From NCBI GenBank assembly GCA_021325255.1, contig JAJPHP010000071.1, forward strand, positions 155,891-219,890: 64,000 nt of DNA, in the 5' to 3' direction. Shown here piece by piece: positions 46,794 through 55,902 of the stretch; the stretch's first letter is position 1, and the number at the start of each line of letters is the position of its first letter. Below the pieces are notes generated by a model. That model was given only the letters and a program-made list of their open reading frames with translations, was not told the DNA's origin and made no database searches. The stretch is from Nitrososphaerota archaeon. Its GTDB lineage: Archaea; Thermoproteota; Nitrososphaeria; Nitrososphaerales; CADDZS01. The translations under genes were made by a program, and so were the position numbers.

Positions 46794-47130
46794 TGCGTGG
46801 ACCTTCAACTGGCGGGCGGACTATCCATGGGTCACCTCGCTACTCGGCCCTCTGTACGCGCCGGGGAACGCTGCGCCAAGCGCCAACTCTTGGAACTACA
46901 CGCAGTTGGGCGTACTTTTCTCGCAGGCGGTGGCCGCGTCAGCGACAGGCAACATCACGGGGCTTGTCAATGTGAGTTATCAGATGAACTCGCTTGCCAA
47001 CCAGCTGGCGCTATACTTGTGGACCACCTATCCGGAGGTGTTTGTGGTGATGACCTCTAACCTTCATGGATACTACTACAACCTCGCTCTCGATATGCAG
47101 CCTGGGTATTACTTTGCCGCGATGTACTAG
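46768..47130 (+). pseudogene. C-terminal relic of an SBP family 5 binding protein
   Basis: The 120-residue frame matches only the last part of the large binding proteins in this window (segment YAWTFNWRADYPW, then NSLANQLALYLWTTYPEVFV, and the closing NLALDMQPGYYFAAMY). Compare the ends of the proteins at 24564 and 56994. It has no signal peptide or first lobe. The 5' end is fused to an oxidoreductase relic, so it is the remnant of a third orphan binding protein. It need not be expressed even though a GTG start exists. Confidence 0.75.
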
Positions 47131-47335
47131 GTTGAAGAGCGGAGTCGGGTAAAGGAGACTTTTTTCTTCTCTCTCCCAAGAAACTCTAACTTCAACTTGT
47201 TCCGCTTCGATGCGCCTACCCGAGAGTCAAGCTTGCGGAATCCTCGTCAGGATTTGAGGTGCTTTCCGCAATCGCTGAATTATGATAAAGAGAGCGCTTG
47301 CGTAAGAGTGAGTCCTTCTCTCACTATGGTTCGAC

Positions 47336-47343
47336 TTTTTAAA
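47336..47343 (+). promoter_or_regulatory. TATA box of the isochorismatase-like gene
   Basis: TTTTTAAA lies 28-35 bases before the TTG start at 47371, the position expected for a leaderless archaeal transcript. Confidence 0.5.
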
Positions 47344-47370
47344 AATCCTAATTAACGCAAAATCCATCAG

Positions 47371-48009
47371 TTGTCGAGAGCTCCCAAGTTGCGATTTAAT
47401 GTTAGAACCGACAAGCTCTCGCTTCTCGTCATCGACATGACCAATGCTTTTGTGGAAAAAGGAAGCCCGCTCGAGGATCCAGGATCCAGGAAAATTATCC
47501 GACCGATAAAAGCGCTGATCAAAGCCTGCCATGAGAACTCGGTGCCAGTTATTTTTGCAAATCATTGTTTTAGGCGTGATGGCCTGGACAGAGGATTGAT
47601 GTTTGATTTTTATCCCGTTCTAAAAGAAGGATTCCTATACGATGGGGCAAGAGGGACGCATGTGATATCAGAACTCAAACCTATCAAAGGGGATTTCATC
47701 GTCAAGAAATCAAGATACAGCGCATTTTACAACACTGAGCTCGATTCCATACTGAGAGGCCTCGGCAGGGACACGCTCATCATCTGTGGCACCTCCACCG
47801 AATTCTGCTGCGAGTCCACCGCACGAGATGCGTTCTATAGAGACTACAAAGTGCTATTCCTATCTGATGCCAATGCGACAGAATCCGAAATGATTCAACG
47901 TGCGACGCTGGCGACAATTTCAAGGGGATTTGGTCAAGTATTGACGACTGAAGAAATGATCGGACTCATATCCGGCAAACGGCGGAATACTAAATTGAGG
48001 GCGTCATAA
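47371..48009 (+). CDS. Isochorismatase-family cysteine hydrolase
   Basis: The 212-residue enzyme has the catalytic Asp22 (VIDMTNAF), Lys113 (KSRYSAF) and nucleophile Cys146 (GTSTEFCCESTARDAF). The family includes N-carbamoylsarcosine amidase, maleamate amidase, nicotinamidase and isochorismatase. With two HyuAB pairs and a creatininase-family gene nearby, N-carbamoylsarcosine or a related N-carbamoyl amino acid is an attractive substrate, but that is inference. The TTG start is 28-35 bp from a TATA box. It converges with the molybdopterin/Rieske gene. Confidence 0.9.
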   Translation: MSRAPKLRFNVRTDKLSLLVIDMTNAFVEKGSPLEDPGSRKIIRPIKALIKACHENSVPVIFANHCFRRDGLDRGLMFDFYPVLKEGFLYDGARGTHVISELKPIKGDFIVKKSRYSAFYNTELDSILRGLGRDTLIICGTSTEFCCESTARDAFYRDYKVLFLSDANATESEMIQRATLATISRGFGQVLTTEEMIGLISGKRRNTKLRAS

Positions 48010-48163
48010 TTGAATAAGGGACACCGTCGCAAGGAACCCCGATCCGGCACATGATGGTGGTATTGATTGCCATTTCTTTGCAGGCGCATATGGGTCGCAT
48101 TTGATTATTTCGTAGATGAGTACTCCCAAAAATTTCGTCGCAGGCCACGGAGCTCATAGAGGA

Positions 48164-49282
48164 TTAAAGTCTCCCCCAAGCCTGCTCTCTTTCCGCAAGA
48201 ACGATACCCGATTCAACTTTCACGTGGTAGGTGCGCACACCAGGGAACGCACCGCCGTCGCTTCCGTAGCTTCCAGCAAGGCAACTACCCGTGGCGAGGT
48301 CAAAACACGCGCCGTGCAGCGGACAGCTGATTGTCCGCGCCGCGACGTTCACCTTTCCCCGAGAGAGGTCGCTCCCGTGGTGAGTGCACAGGGGCTCTAC
48401 AGCGTAAATCCTATCGCCTGATTTTATCAGCAGGACTTCGCATCCGTTCACGACACGCTTTAGAGGCTTGCCGTCCTCGAGCTCCTCAAGCTTGCACAAT
48501 GCAATGTCGCGAGAATCGTTCTCCTCTTTTCCCACATTTTCAAGATACTCCGCCTGTTTCTTCTTCCTCCTCACATCCGTATTGTAGGTAAACAGCCCGC
48601 GGAGAAAGGCCTTGCGCGCGTCGTTGTTCACAGTCCAGGGGTCGCGCTCGGCAATCTCCTTCGCGTAGAGGTCGCTCAAACCCATGCGGGCGTACTTTTT
48701 TTCACGCGAGTCGGGTTCCCACTCTTCACAGAACTTTAATCTTCTCACCCACTTTATGCTCCTGCTCCCAAACTGCCCTGGAGCGACCACTCTCAAAGGG
48801 TATCCCGCAGGCCTCGTGAGCGGGCCGTTGTCCTGGCCATCTGCGAGCAGGATATCCTGACCCAGGGGAAAGTTCTGGCTTACTCCACCCGCGCCCTCCA
48901 CATGGACATACTTCGCGCCCTTACGAACGCTACTGCGCTCGGTTATCGTTGATAGTTCGACTCCGGTCCAGACCTGACCGAGGTAACTCCACCCATCGAT
49001 GCAGTGATGGTCAAGGGTCTTTGTGACGTGTGGCAGCTTGCGAAACTCTTCGTAGGTGAGAGAAAGGGGCGTCTCCACCGCACCGCAGGTCTCAAATCTC
49101 CACTTTGAAACATCAAAGACTTCGCGCTCCCCCGGCTCCTCATTGTTGATCGGCCAGTGGTCAGGCTGAATGACCTTCCAGCCCGGCGGGATTCTCGATG
49201 GATAATCCGCGTATCCCTTGGCTCCCTTTAACTCCTGCAACTTGCCTTCCGTCTCCTTCAATTTGAAGAGAAGAAGTGGCAT
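48164..49282 (-). CDS. Molybdopterin oxidoreductase (sulfite-oxidase/MsrP fold) fused to a Rieske domain
   Basis: Residues about 1-205 form a sulfite-oxidase-type molybdopterin domain: the molybdenum-ligating Cys94 lies in LDHHCIDGWSYLG and GYPLRVVAPGQFGSRSIKWV follows. After a linker (about 205-265), residues about 265-372 form a Rieske [2Fe-2S] domain with C299/H301 (CTHHGSDLSRG) and C320/H323 (CPLHGACFDLATG). No signal peptide is apparent, so it is probably cytoplasmic. The fusion suggests direct electron transfer between Mo and a Rieske cluster. The substrate is unknown; sulfite, N-oxide or sulfoxide are options. Confidence 0.85.
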   Translation of the reverse strand: MPLLLFKLKETEGKLQELKGAKGYADYPSRIPPGWKVIQPDHWPINNEEPGEREVFDVSKWRFETCGAVETPLSLTYEEFRKLPHVTKTLDHHCIDGWSYLGQVWTGVELSTITERSSVRKGAKYVHVEGAGGVSQNFPLGQDILLADGQDNGPLTRPAGYPLRVVAPGQFGSRSIKWVRRLKFCEEWEPDSREKKYARMGLSDLYAKEIAERDPWTVNNDARKAFLRGLFTYNTDVRRKKKQAEYLENVGKEENDSRDIALCKLEELEDGKPLKRVVNGCEVLLIKSGDRIYAVEPLCTHHGSDLSRGKVNVAARTISCPLHGACFDLATGSCLAGSYGSDGGAFPGVRTYHVKVESGIVLAEREQAWGRL

Positions 49283-49617
49283 TTGACCTTAATTATTTCC
49301 TCTGTCGGTACTGTCCACTTGAGGGATTCAAGCTCAAATCTTCTAACAACATTAACTTTGATCGGGCGCCACTCTAACTTCATGATGGAAGAACTTCGAA
49401 TGCTTCGAGATATCAACAACAAAAAAGGGGAGTAAAGAAAGAGCCTCCCAGGTAGCGAGTTGATTATTAGGTTACCATTACCCCTCGGTGATGTCTGTTG
49501 GTTTTTGAATTGCCACAAGCTTTGGCTTTGTAGGCTCGCTTGAAGCGCAAGAAAACAGAATCACGAGGTTACAACTCTTGTTTGATATTTTACTTTAGCT
49601 TGACCTACGATTAGAAA
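49283..49617. other. Intergenic region, one possible short ORF
   Basis: It lies upstream of the molybdopterin/Rieske gene. A minus-strand frame beginning with ATG at 49383 encodes about 41 residues (MKLEWRPIKVNVVRRFELES onward), ends inside the start of that gene, and has protein-like composition. It could be a leader peptide, a small protein or chance. No other gene or RNA was seen. Confidence 0.3.
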
Positions 49618-50958
49618 TCACATTCCAATTTCTTTCTCGAACCCTCTGTATCTTTCAGGCACCAATTTGTGCCAATTTGTCAATCGCTGATACTCCATTC
49701 CAAGTGCGATAATCAGCGAATCAAGATTCAGAGAGCTCACTAACTGGACACCAACGGGCATTCCATTTACGAAACCGCAGGGGACTGAAAGTGCCGGGTA
49801 GCCGAGCAAATCGAATATTTCGAGCGGCCTCACTAGTGGAAGGAAATCTGATGACGAATATTTTGAAATCTCCTCGGGTCTCGGGGCTATGCACGGTAGC
49901 GTGGGAGAAAGTAAAACTGTGTATCGCTTCATCAGGTTTGCATATTCTTTCTGTGCTTGTCTTTTCTCTTTTCGTGCTTGAATGAGTTCGCTCTGCTTCA
50001 CCGAGAGGCCGGCCTTGATCAGGCCACTAGCTGTCCTTTGGTACACTTTTGGGTTCTGTAGGAATCGTTTCTTGTGAATTTTGGCGACTTCGTATGTATC
50101 TATTGTTTCGGTCGCATGGCAGAGCTCGGGGAACATTGGGAGTTTTTCGATTTCTTCAGCCTCCACGAGTTTCTCCGATAGAAGCACGCTGATGCACTTC
50201 TTTATCGATGATCGAATTCCACTGTCGGCTTTATCGATGAATTCAGAGATGATTCCTATTCTGGTTCCTGGTTTCCATCGCTCAACACTTAGACGGTAGC
50301 CCATCCCTTGAAGGAGCATGGGGAGGTCGGACACGTATCTGCAGATGGGTCCAACGTGGTCCATGCTCGGAGACGTCGGGAAAACTCCTACTTTGGAAAT
50401 TCTCCCATAGGTCGGCTTTAGCCCGACCACTCCGCACATAGCCGCTGGGATCCTAATCGAGCCGCCGGTGTCAGTGCCCAGGGCACACAAGGCCAAATCC
50501 GAAGCCACGGCCGCGGCAGACCCGCCGCTGGAGCCGCCGGGAATCCTGCTTCTGTCCCATGGATTTTTCGTCGGCGGAGTTTCGAGTCCAAGGGCGAATT
50601 GGTGCGTGCGCGTCTTCCCAAGGATGAACCCTCCATTCCTCTTTATGTTGGCGACGACTCTCGCGTCTCTATTAGGAACATGATTTCGGAAAATATTCGG
50701 TACCCCATAGGTAGTCTCGATACCCTTTGTGTCTATGAGGTCCTTAACCGCGAAGGACAGGCATCCGAGAATCTTCCGTCGCTCAGTCTTGGTTCGCTTT
50801 ACCCCTCCTTGAATCAAAGCCTCAGGGTTAATCTTGACGTAAGAGTACAGCTCTGCGTCGTACTTTCCGATTCTTTCAAGCAAAGTTAGATCTAGAACGT
50901 CGGGATCTATTTGCCCACATCGAATCTCGGAAGCAATCCGCAGGAGCGTCAAGTTCAT
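49618..50958 (-). CDS. Amidase, AS family (GatA-like)
   Basis: The 446-residue amidase (ATG at 50958) has the complete triad: Lys72 (FAVKDLIDTKG), Ser143 (GGSSGGSAAAVA) and Ser167 (DTGGSIRIPAAMCG). It resembles GatA and general amidases more than the two enzymes at 14-19 kb: no long N-terminal extension, DTGGS instead of DQGGS. The open frame reaches further upstream to 51063 but would overlap the divergent deacylase gene; the sequence before the ATG is unconserved. Another in-frame ATG is at 50982. A separate GatB/GatC is absent, so tRNA amidation is unlikely. Confidence 0.92.
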   Translation of the reverse strand: MNLTLLRIASEIRCGQIDPDVLDLTLLERIGKYDAELYSYVKINPEALIQGGVKRTKTERRKILGCLSFAVKDLIDTKGIETTYGVPNIFRNHVPNRDARVVANIKRNGGFILGKTRTHQFALGLETPPTKNPWDRSRIPGGSSGGSAAAVASDLALCALGTDTGGSIRIPAAMCGVVGLKPTYGRISKVGVFPTSPSMDHVGPICRYVSDLPMLLQGMGYRLSVERWKPGTRIGIISEFIDKADSGIRSSIKKCISVLLSEKLVEAEEIEKLPMFPELCHATETIDTYEVAKIHKKRFLQNPKVYQRTASGLIKAGLSVKQSELIQARKEKRQAQKEYANLMKRYTVLLSPTLPCIAPRPEEISKYSSSDFLPLVRPLEIFDLLGYPALSVPCGFVNGMPVGVQLVSSLNLDSLIIALGMEYQRLTNWHKLVPERYRGFEKEIGM

Positions 50959-51037
50959 GATAACATTCAGGTGCCAATTCATTTTCTGACATGTGCTCAA
51001 AAACTCTTTTGAGCGGATTTCATTCTCGATAGTTCCC

Positions 51038-52084
51038 ATGCAGATAGATGGAACCGAGCTCAAAAGAGGGACGAAGAAATCTTGGACCCTTCCGGCGGGA
51101 GAGACAGCTATTGGCTCTTACGGTATCCCTATTACGGTAATTAGTGGATTAAGGGAAGGCCCCACTCTTGCCGTCATGGCTGGATGTCATCCGGGGGAGC
51201 TTGTCGCCATCGCTGCGGCCATACGCATTTCAAAGCAGATCGACCCTTCGAGCTTATCTGGGACGCTCATCATAGTCCACGTTCAGAATCCTCTTGGTCT
51301 GCAGTTCAAGCAAGCCTACGTAAATCCGCTTGATGGAATGAACCTGAGTGGCGCGTACCCGCATGACGAAGCAGACTCGAAAAATTCGTCGCTCGATCTG
51401 GGAAAATCGTCAGTCCACAGGGCAAGGTCCCTGACAATCCAAGTAGCCGAGAAGCTGTTTCGTGAAATTGTAAAGCAGTCAGATTACCTCGTGGATATGC
51501 ATGGCGGGGAATTGAATGAATCGCTCGTCCCGAACATCGAGATACTGATGTGCGGAAACAAAGATATCGATGAGAGGACCCGCGACTTTGCGAAGCTGTT
51601 CGGTTTTGAGCTAGTCTGGGAACTGTCCACCGGAGGCATTCCCGAGATGCCTAACTATCCTGGCCCTGGCATGCTCGTCTACGAAGCCGTGAGGAGCGGC
51701 ATCCCGGCTGCATACTGCGAATGCGGGCGAGAGGGGAAGATCGAAGAGGAATACGTCCAAAAATCCTTTCAGGGCGTGAGGAACCTCATGATAGGGTTGG
51801 GGATGCTCGGCGAAGAGCCGAAGAGAAGCCTCAACTGCAATTGGCTCGTCGGTGGAAGCGTGATCTTCGCAGCGCGTGCTGGACTGTTCGTTTCATTTGT
51901 GAAAGCCGGGGACATGCTGCGAAAGGGGCAGGAGCTTGGATACATCATGGACATATGGGGAGAGAGACTCGAAACATTCAGGTCGAGCGTGGACGGAGTT
52001 CTCCTGAACACGATTACGCTGGGTGTCGCGAACCCGGGAGACATGCTTTACGTGATAGGTAGCAGTGGTGATAGCAAAAATTAG
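51038..52084 (+). CDS. Succinylglutamate desuccinylase/aspartoacylase-like deacylase 1
   Basis: This zinc carboxypeptidase-like (AstE/AspA) protein removes an acyl group from an N-acyl amino acid or similar. From ATG 51038 it has 348 residues: GPTLAVMAGCHPGELVAI with the HxxE zinc motif, ANPLDGMNLS-like segment (NPLDGMNLSGAYP), the VDMHGGELNESL zinc histidine, and the C-terminal barrel-like domain. The open frame extends to 50993, but that part overlaps the divergent amidase promoter. Two relatives are at 53454 and 55903. It converges with the amidohydrolase gene at 52091, with 6 bp between stops. Confidence 0.88.
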   Translation: MQIDGTELKRGTKKSWTLPAGETAIGSYGIPITVISGLREGPTLAVMAGCHPGELVAIAAAIRISKQIDPSSLSGTLIIVHVQNPLGLQFKQAYVNPLDGMNLSGAYPHDEADSKNSSLDLGKSSVHRARSLTIQVAEKLFREIVKQSDYLVDMHGGELNESLVPNIEILMCGNKDIDERTRDFAKLFGFELVWELSTGGIPEMPNYPGPGMLVYEAVRSGIPAAYCECGREGKIEEEYVQKSFQGVRNLMIGLGMLGEEPKRSLNCNWLVGGSVIFAARAGLFVSFVKAGDMLRKGQELGYIMDIWGERLETFRSSVDGVLLNTITLGVANPGDMLYVIGSSGDSKN

Positions 52085-52090
52085 GCGCGG

Positions 52091-53356
52091 TCAGTCTGGC
52101 AGGGAGTAGAGCTTCTTCGCGTTTGCGTGAAAGTAGCTATCTGCAAGGTCACGGGCTTCAGAGTCATCCAGCGTGCCTGCTTTGATCAAACGTTCGAGAA
52201 CGGCGGACATTACTCTCTTCGCAAATCTTGCGCAGAACCATTGAAGCTCCGGGACCATTCCATCCGAGGAGTATAGAAGCTTCGAGTACGGCGCCATCTC
52301 GAGCATTTCCTCCATTCGTCTGGTCGCTCCGAGGAAGTGCGTAAAGTAAACTATGGACGAATCAAGATACACATTCGGAAAAAAGTGAGTCATCCACCCT
52401 GCCTCTGCAACGTAGGGATATCCGCCGTGAAGCAGAATTATCTTTGCTTTCCTGATTTCCTCGTCCTGTAACAAACCTACAAGAAGCATGGGGTTGCATG
52501 CATCCGCCAGCACGTCGGTGTCGCCAATTCCGGTGTGAAACTCGAACGGACGACGAAAGCGTATCGCCTCCTTCAAAGCCAAACAGTGAAAGTAATCGAG
52601 GAGGCCTTTGATCTGTTGTCCTATGACGCTGCCCTTCCTTTCTTTGTACAGTGAGAACTCTTTGGCTGCGGTACTTTCATCCACGTTGCCGATCGCAAGA
52701 CCGGATCCTCTCCTTGATCCGCCGTAGGCAATCATGGACTTGATCCCGACAAACCCTTTCTGGCCGAGGCACTCTTCCAAAGTTGGAAGGAACTTGCTCG
52801 TCGCCTCACTGAAGCTTGATGCCTCGTCGAGCGCATTGAAAATTAATGCGGGGAGCACTAACTTGTGCTTCAGAATCGCTGGACGAAAAGCCGCAGGCTC
52901 GGTATATGGCAGGTAGGGGTGGTCGGAGACGACCAGCGTGTATATTCCAGCATCCTTGAAGAGTTCTTCAGCATAGTCGGAGTAGTTGGACGCAGCACGC
53001 CGATTTCTTGCCTCCAACACCTTGGAAAAGTCATAGGGTACTCGAAGGAACTTGGCCAACTGTTTGATTGATTCCTTGAAGAGAAGCGTAGTTTCGCCGC
53101 TCCTCTCCGAAGCCTCCAGTACCTCCCTCACCCCATATGTCTGATCTAAACTACTCCTTTCATTGAGCGAACTCTTCAGGTATCGATCCATGAGCGGTTG
53201 CGAAATCAAATAGTCAGGATTGTAGGATTCAAGAGACATCGCGCGGATGAAGAACTCTCGCGTGAATTGGTTTGCGGCATTCGGCATGAGGTGGCAGTGC
53301 TGATCGATGACCTTCACCTTCTGCAAATCCAATGGATCGGACTGTTCAGGGTGCAT
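52091..53356 (-). CDS. FluG-like amidohydrolase 1
   Basis: The 421-residue metal-dependent TIM-barrel hydrolase shows VKVIDQHCHLMP (HxH near residue 18-23), GFVGIKSMIAYGGSRRGSGL, PFEFHTGIGDTDVLADACNP, KIILLHGGYPYVAEAGWM, and LLYSSDG (final metal Asp). These match the amidohydrolase domain found in the FluG N-terminus and related glutamine-synthetase-associated enzymes. No glutamine synthetase domain is attached. It follows the deacylase 2 gene by 97 bp on the same strand. A paralogue lies at 54493. Confidence 0.87.
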   Translation of the reverse strand: MHPEQSDPLDLQKVKVIDQHCHLMPNAANQFTREFFIRAMSLESYNPDYLISQPLMDRYLKSSLNERSSLDQTYGVREVLEASERSGETTLLFKESIKQLAKFLRVPYDFSKVLEARNRRAASNYSDYAEELFKDAGIYTLVVSDHPYLPYTEPAAFRPAILKHKLVLPALIFNALDEASSFSEATSKFLPTLEECLGQKGFVGIKSMIAYGGSRRGSGLAIGNVDESTAAKEFSLYKERKGSVIGQQIKGLLDYFHCLALKEAIRFRRPFEFHTGIGDTDVLADACNPMLLVGLLQDEEIRKAKIILLHGGYPYVAEAGWMTHFFPNVYLDSSIVYFTHFLGATRRMEEMLEMAPYSKLLYSSDGMVPELQWFCARFAKRVMSAVLERLIKAGTLDDSEARDLADSYFHANAKKLYSLPD

Positions 53357-53453
53357 GGTTGCTGGAGCTGCTTCTTTTTTTACGCTTGTACGATTTTCTC
53401 GTTTCCTTCAAAAGACCGTGAATGTGATGCGAATTCGAGGATTGCCCTAAACC

Positions 53454-54452
53454 TTAGAGCTCGACTATCAGCACGACAAACTCGCCCGCGTTTGCAGGCA
53501 TCAGCGGCACGAGCGATAAAACGATTCCTCTGGTCTGGGAGGTGAGGGTCTGTTTAATGTTGCCTCGCAAGTCCCTCACTTCGCCTAACTTTGATCCGAC
53601 CTCGACTCTGTCGCCACAGGAGACAGAAGGATAGAAGAAGCCTCCGGTGCTCGGGGAGACCACCGCACCGTGCCTGAGCACTGTTTTCTTTGGCGTGGGC
53701 AAGGTAACTTCACCCGGAATCATCCCGAGCAAGCGCATAACATTGACGATTCCATCGTAAAGAACCTTGACACTCCTTTCCTCAAGCTTGCCTCTCTCCC
53801 CAGCTTCTGCGGTAACCGCGGGAATCCCGCGAATGGGGGCTTCATACGTAACAGTGCCTTTCGGATATCCGGGATAGTCGGGGATGCCGGAGACCTCTAG
53901 TTCCCACAAATACGGAATCTCAAAAGCCCCAGCCATCTTCCTGCTCATGGAATCGATGGCGTCGTTGCCAGTCAACTTTACCATGACGTGCGACTGTATC
54001 GACTCTGTGAGGTCTCCGCCGTGAAGATCTATGAGATAATTTGATTGGAGCACGAGTTCCGAGAATATCTTGGAGGCAATCCTCCTGCTAATCGTCCCCT
54101 TGGGGTCTCCCGGGAATATTCTATTCATGTTAACGTTGTCGAGTGGGTTCACGAAGGCCGCTTTCTGCTGGAAACTAGGCAGATTTATGATCGGAAGCAC
54201 GATTAGTCGCCCCGCGATTCGCTCTGGAGTAAATGAGTTTGTGATTCTGATCGCGGCTTCTATCGAGTCGTACTCGCACCCGTGCAATCCAGAAGTGATA
54301 CAGAGGGTAGGCCCACTTTTACTTCCGTTGATTACGGACAGGGGAATACGCACTGGAAAGCCTGCGAACTGCCCTACCTCGAAATCTGTGTGCAAGATTT
54401 CGCCTGGACTGACTTTGGTTTCGCCTAATTTTATTGTCTCGTTAGTGCTCAT
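53454..54452 (-). CDS. Succinylglutamate desuccinylase/aspartoacylase-like deacylase 2
   Basis: The 332-residue deacylase shows GPTLCITSGLHGCEYDSIEA with the HxxE-type zinc pair, NPLDNVNMNRIFPGDP with the substrate-binding Asn and Arg, IDLHGGDLTESI with the third ligand, and AEAGERGKLEE with the catalytic-type Glu. It starts at ATG and lies between FluG-like 2 (40 bp upstream) and FluG-like 1 (97 bp downstream), all on the minus strand, so the three likely form an operon. The substrate is probably an N-acylated amino acid or oligopeptide. Confidence 0.9.
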   Translation of the reverse strand: MSTNETIKLGETKVSPGEILHTDFEVGQFAGFPVRIPLSVINGSKSGPTLCITSGLHGCEYDSIEAAIRITNSFTPERIAGRLIVLPIINLPSFQQKAAFVNPLDNVNMNRIFPGDPKGTISRRIASKIFSELVLQSNYLIDLHGGDLTESIQSHVMVKLTGNDAIDSMSRKMAGAFEIPYLWELEVSGIPDYPGYPKGTVTYEAPIRGIPAVTAEAGERGKLEERSVKVLYDGIVNVMRLLGMIPGEVTLPTPKKTVLRHGAVVSPSTGGFFYPSVSCGDRVEVGSKLGEVRDLRGNIKQTLTSQTRGIVLSLVPLMPANAGEFVVLIVEL

Positions 54453-54492
54453 TTTCTTTCGATCCGCCTTTTCTTATCTAAGAAACGTGCTA

Positions 54493-55746
54493 CTAGGATG
54501 ATAAGGGTTCAAGCCGGAAGAGTTTCTCTGCGTTTTTGTGGAAGAACCTCTCCCCTAGCTCCATTGCTTCTTTCTCGGACACTGTCTCTGCCTCGATGAG
54601 ATTTTGGAGGGCTATTTCCATTGATCTCTTCGCACTGATCGCACCGAACCAGTGTGTCTCTGGGAGGACGCCGCCGTCTGATGAGTAGAGCAGCTTGCTG
54701 TATGGGGCCATCTCCAAAGCTTCCTCGACTTTCCTTGCCGCGGCTCTGCGATGTGTAAAAAACAGAATTGAAGCGTCAAGGTAGACATTTGGAAAGAAGT
54801 GAGCCATCCATCCCGCCTCAGCCGTATAAGGGTACGAGCCGTGAAGCAAGATAACCTTGGCCTTTCTGAGGTTTTCGTCCTTCAGGAGCGAGCCGAGGAG
54901 CATCGGGTTGCACTTGTCAGTAATTACGTCCAAGTCGCCTATTCCAGTGTGGAACTCCATCGGCACGTCGAGGGTGATGCACCTCTCGAGCGCCCTTCTT
55001 GTGAAGAAATCCTCGAGGTTCTTGATTTTGTGATTCTCTATCTTTCCGCCCGAATCCTTGTACGCGGCAAACTCTTGCGCCACAAGCGATTCGCTCGGGT
55101 TTCCTATGTCAAGTCCCGTTCCTCGCCTAATGCCACCATAGGCAATCATGGACTTCATTCCTACGAATCCTTTGTTTCTGACGTGCTCGTTCAGGGACTC
55201 CTCGAACGCCTTAATCGCTTCCTCGAGATTGGAGGACTTGTCGAGCGCGGAAAACATTACTGTGTGGATGACGACCTTGTTCTTTGTCTGAATCGGGCTA
55301 CCGACCGTACTGCGAAATCGGTAATCAGAGAGTATCAGAATTCGTATCCGCGCATCCTTGTATAGATCGGCGGCGTATGACCTGAGATCGGCGGCTCTTT
55401 GGTTACGCTTTGCCAAAATGGATTGGATATTATTCTCAGCCTTCAGAAATTCTGACATTGCTCTCTGCGATTCCACGAAAAGCAGTGATGATTGTCCGGC
55501 CTCGATCGAGCGGTCATAGACCTCCCACTCCTTACGTTTCTCAACACCATATTGAGCCACGCGGCTGGGATTATCGACAAACTCCTGCACAGAAGCCTCC
55601 GGTATCACGAAATCCGGGTTGTAAGCCTCTAGAGACATGACACGTATGAGCATGCTCGAGTCGATGTTTCGCGCTTCGTCGAGAAACATGTGGCAGTGCT
55701 GATCGATTACCGGGACGTCCGAGAGATCAATGATTGGCGGTTTCAT
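54493..55746 (-). CDS. FluG-like amidohydrolase 2
   Basis: The 417-residue paralogue of the gene at 52091 carries the same motifs: VIDQHCHMF, GFVGMKSMIAYGGIRRGTGL, PMEFHTGIGDLDVITDKCNP, KVILLHGSYPYTAEAGWM and KLLYSSDGGVLPE. The metal ligands are intact. It is the first gene of the apparent operon with deacylase 2 and FluG-like 1. The divergent deacylase 3 gene starts about 155 bp away. Duplication of the whole amidohydrolase-deacylase unit seems likely. Confidence 0.87.
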   Translation of the reverse strand: MKPPIIDLSDVPVIDQHCHMFLDEARNIDSSMLIRVMSLEAYNPDFVIPEASVQEFVDNPSRVAQYGVEKRKEWEVYDRSIEAGQSSLLFVESQRAMSEFLKAENNIQSILAKRNQRAADLRSYAADLYKDARIRILILSDYRFRSTVGSPIQTKNKVVIHTVMFSALDKSSNLEEAIKAFEESLNEHVRNKGFVGMKSMIAYGGIRRGTGLDIGNPSESLVAQEFAAYKDSGGKIENHKIKNLEDFFTRRALERCITLDVPMEFHTGIGDLDVITDKCNPMLLGSLLKDENLRKAKVILLHGSYPYTAEAGWMAHFFPNVYLDASILFFTHRRAAARKVEEALEMAPYSKLLYSSDGGVLPETHWFGAISAKRSMEIALQNLIEAETVSEKEAMELGERFFHKNAEKLFRLEPLSS

Positions 55747-55902
55747 CTTGACCGAGGAGACTGGATTTTGGCGGTGATCAATATATGGCTTGACACGAAA
55801 CGCAGAATTTTGCTCAGGAGAGAGTCTTAACTGGTGTAGAGCTTTCGTAGTTAATTTCTTAAGCAGAATGTTCCTTGATTTACTCCCTAGGTTTTGTTAG
55901 CT

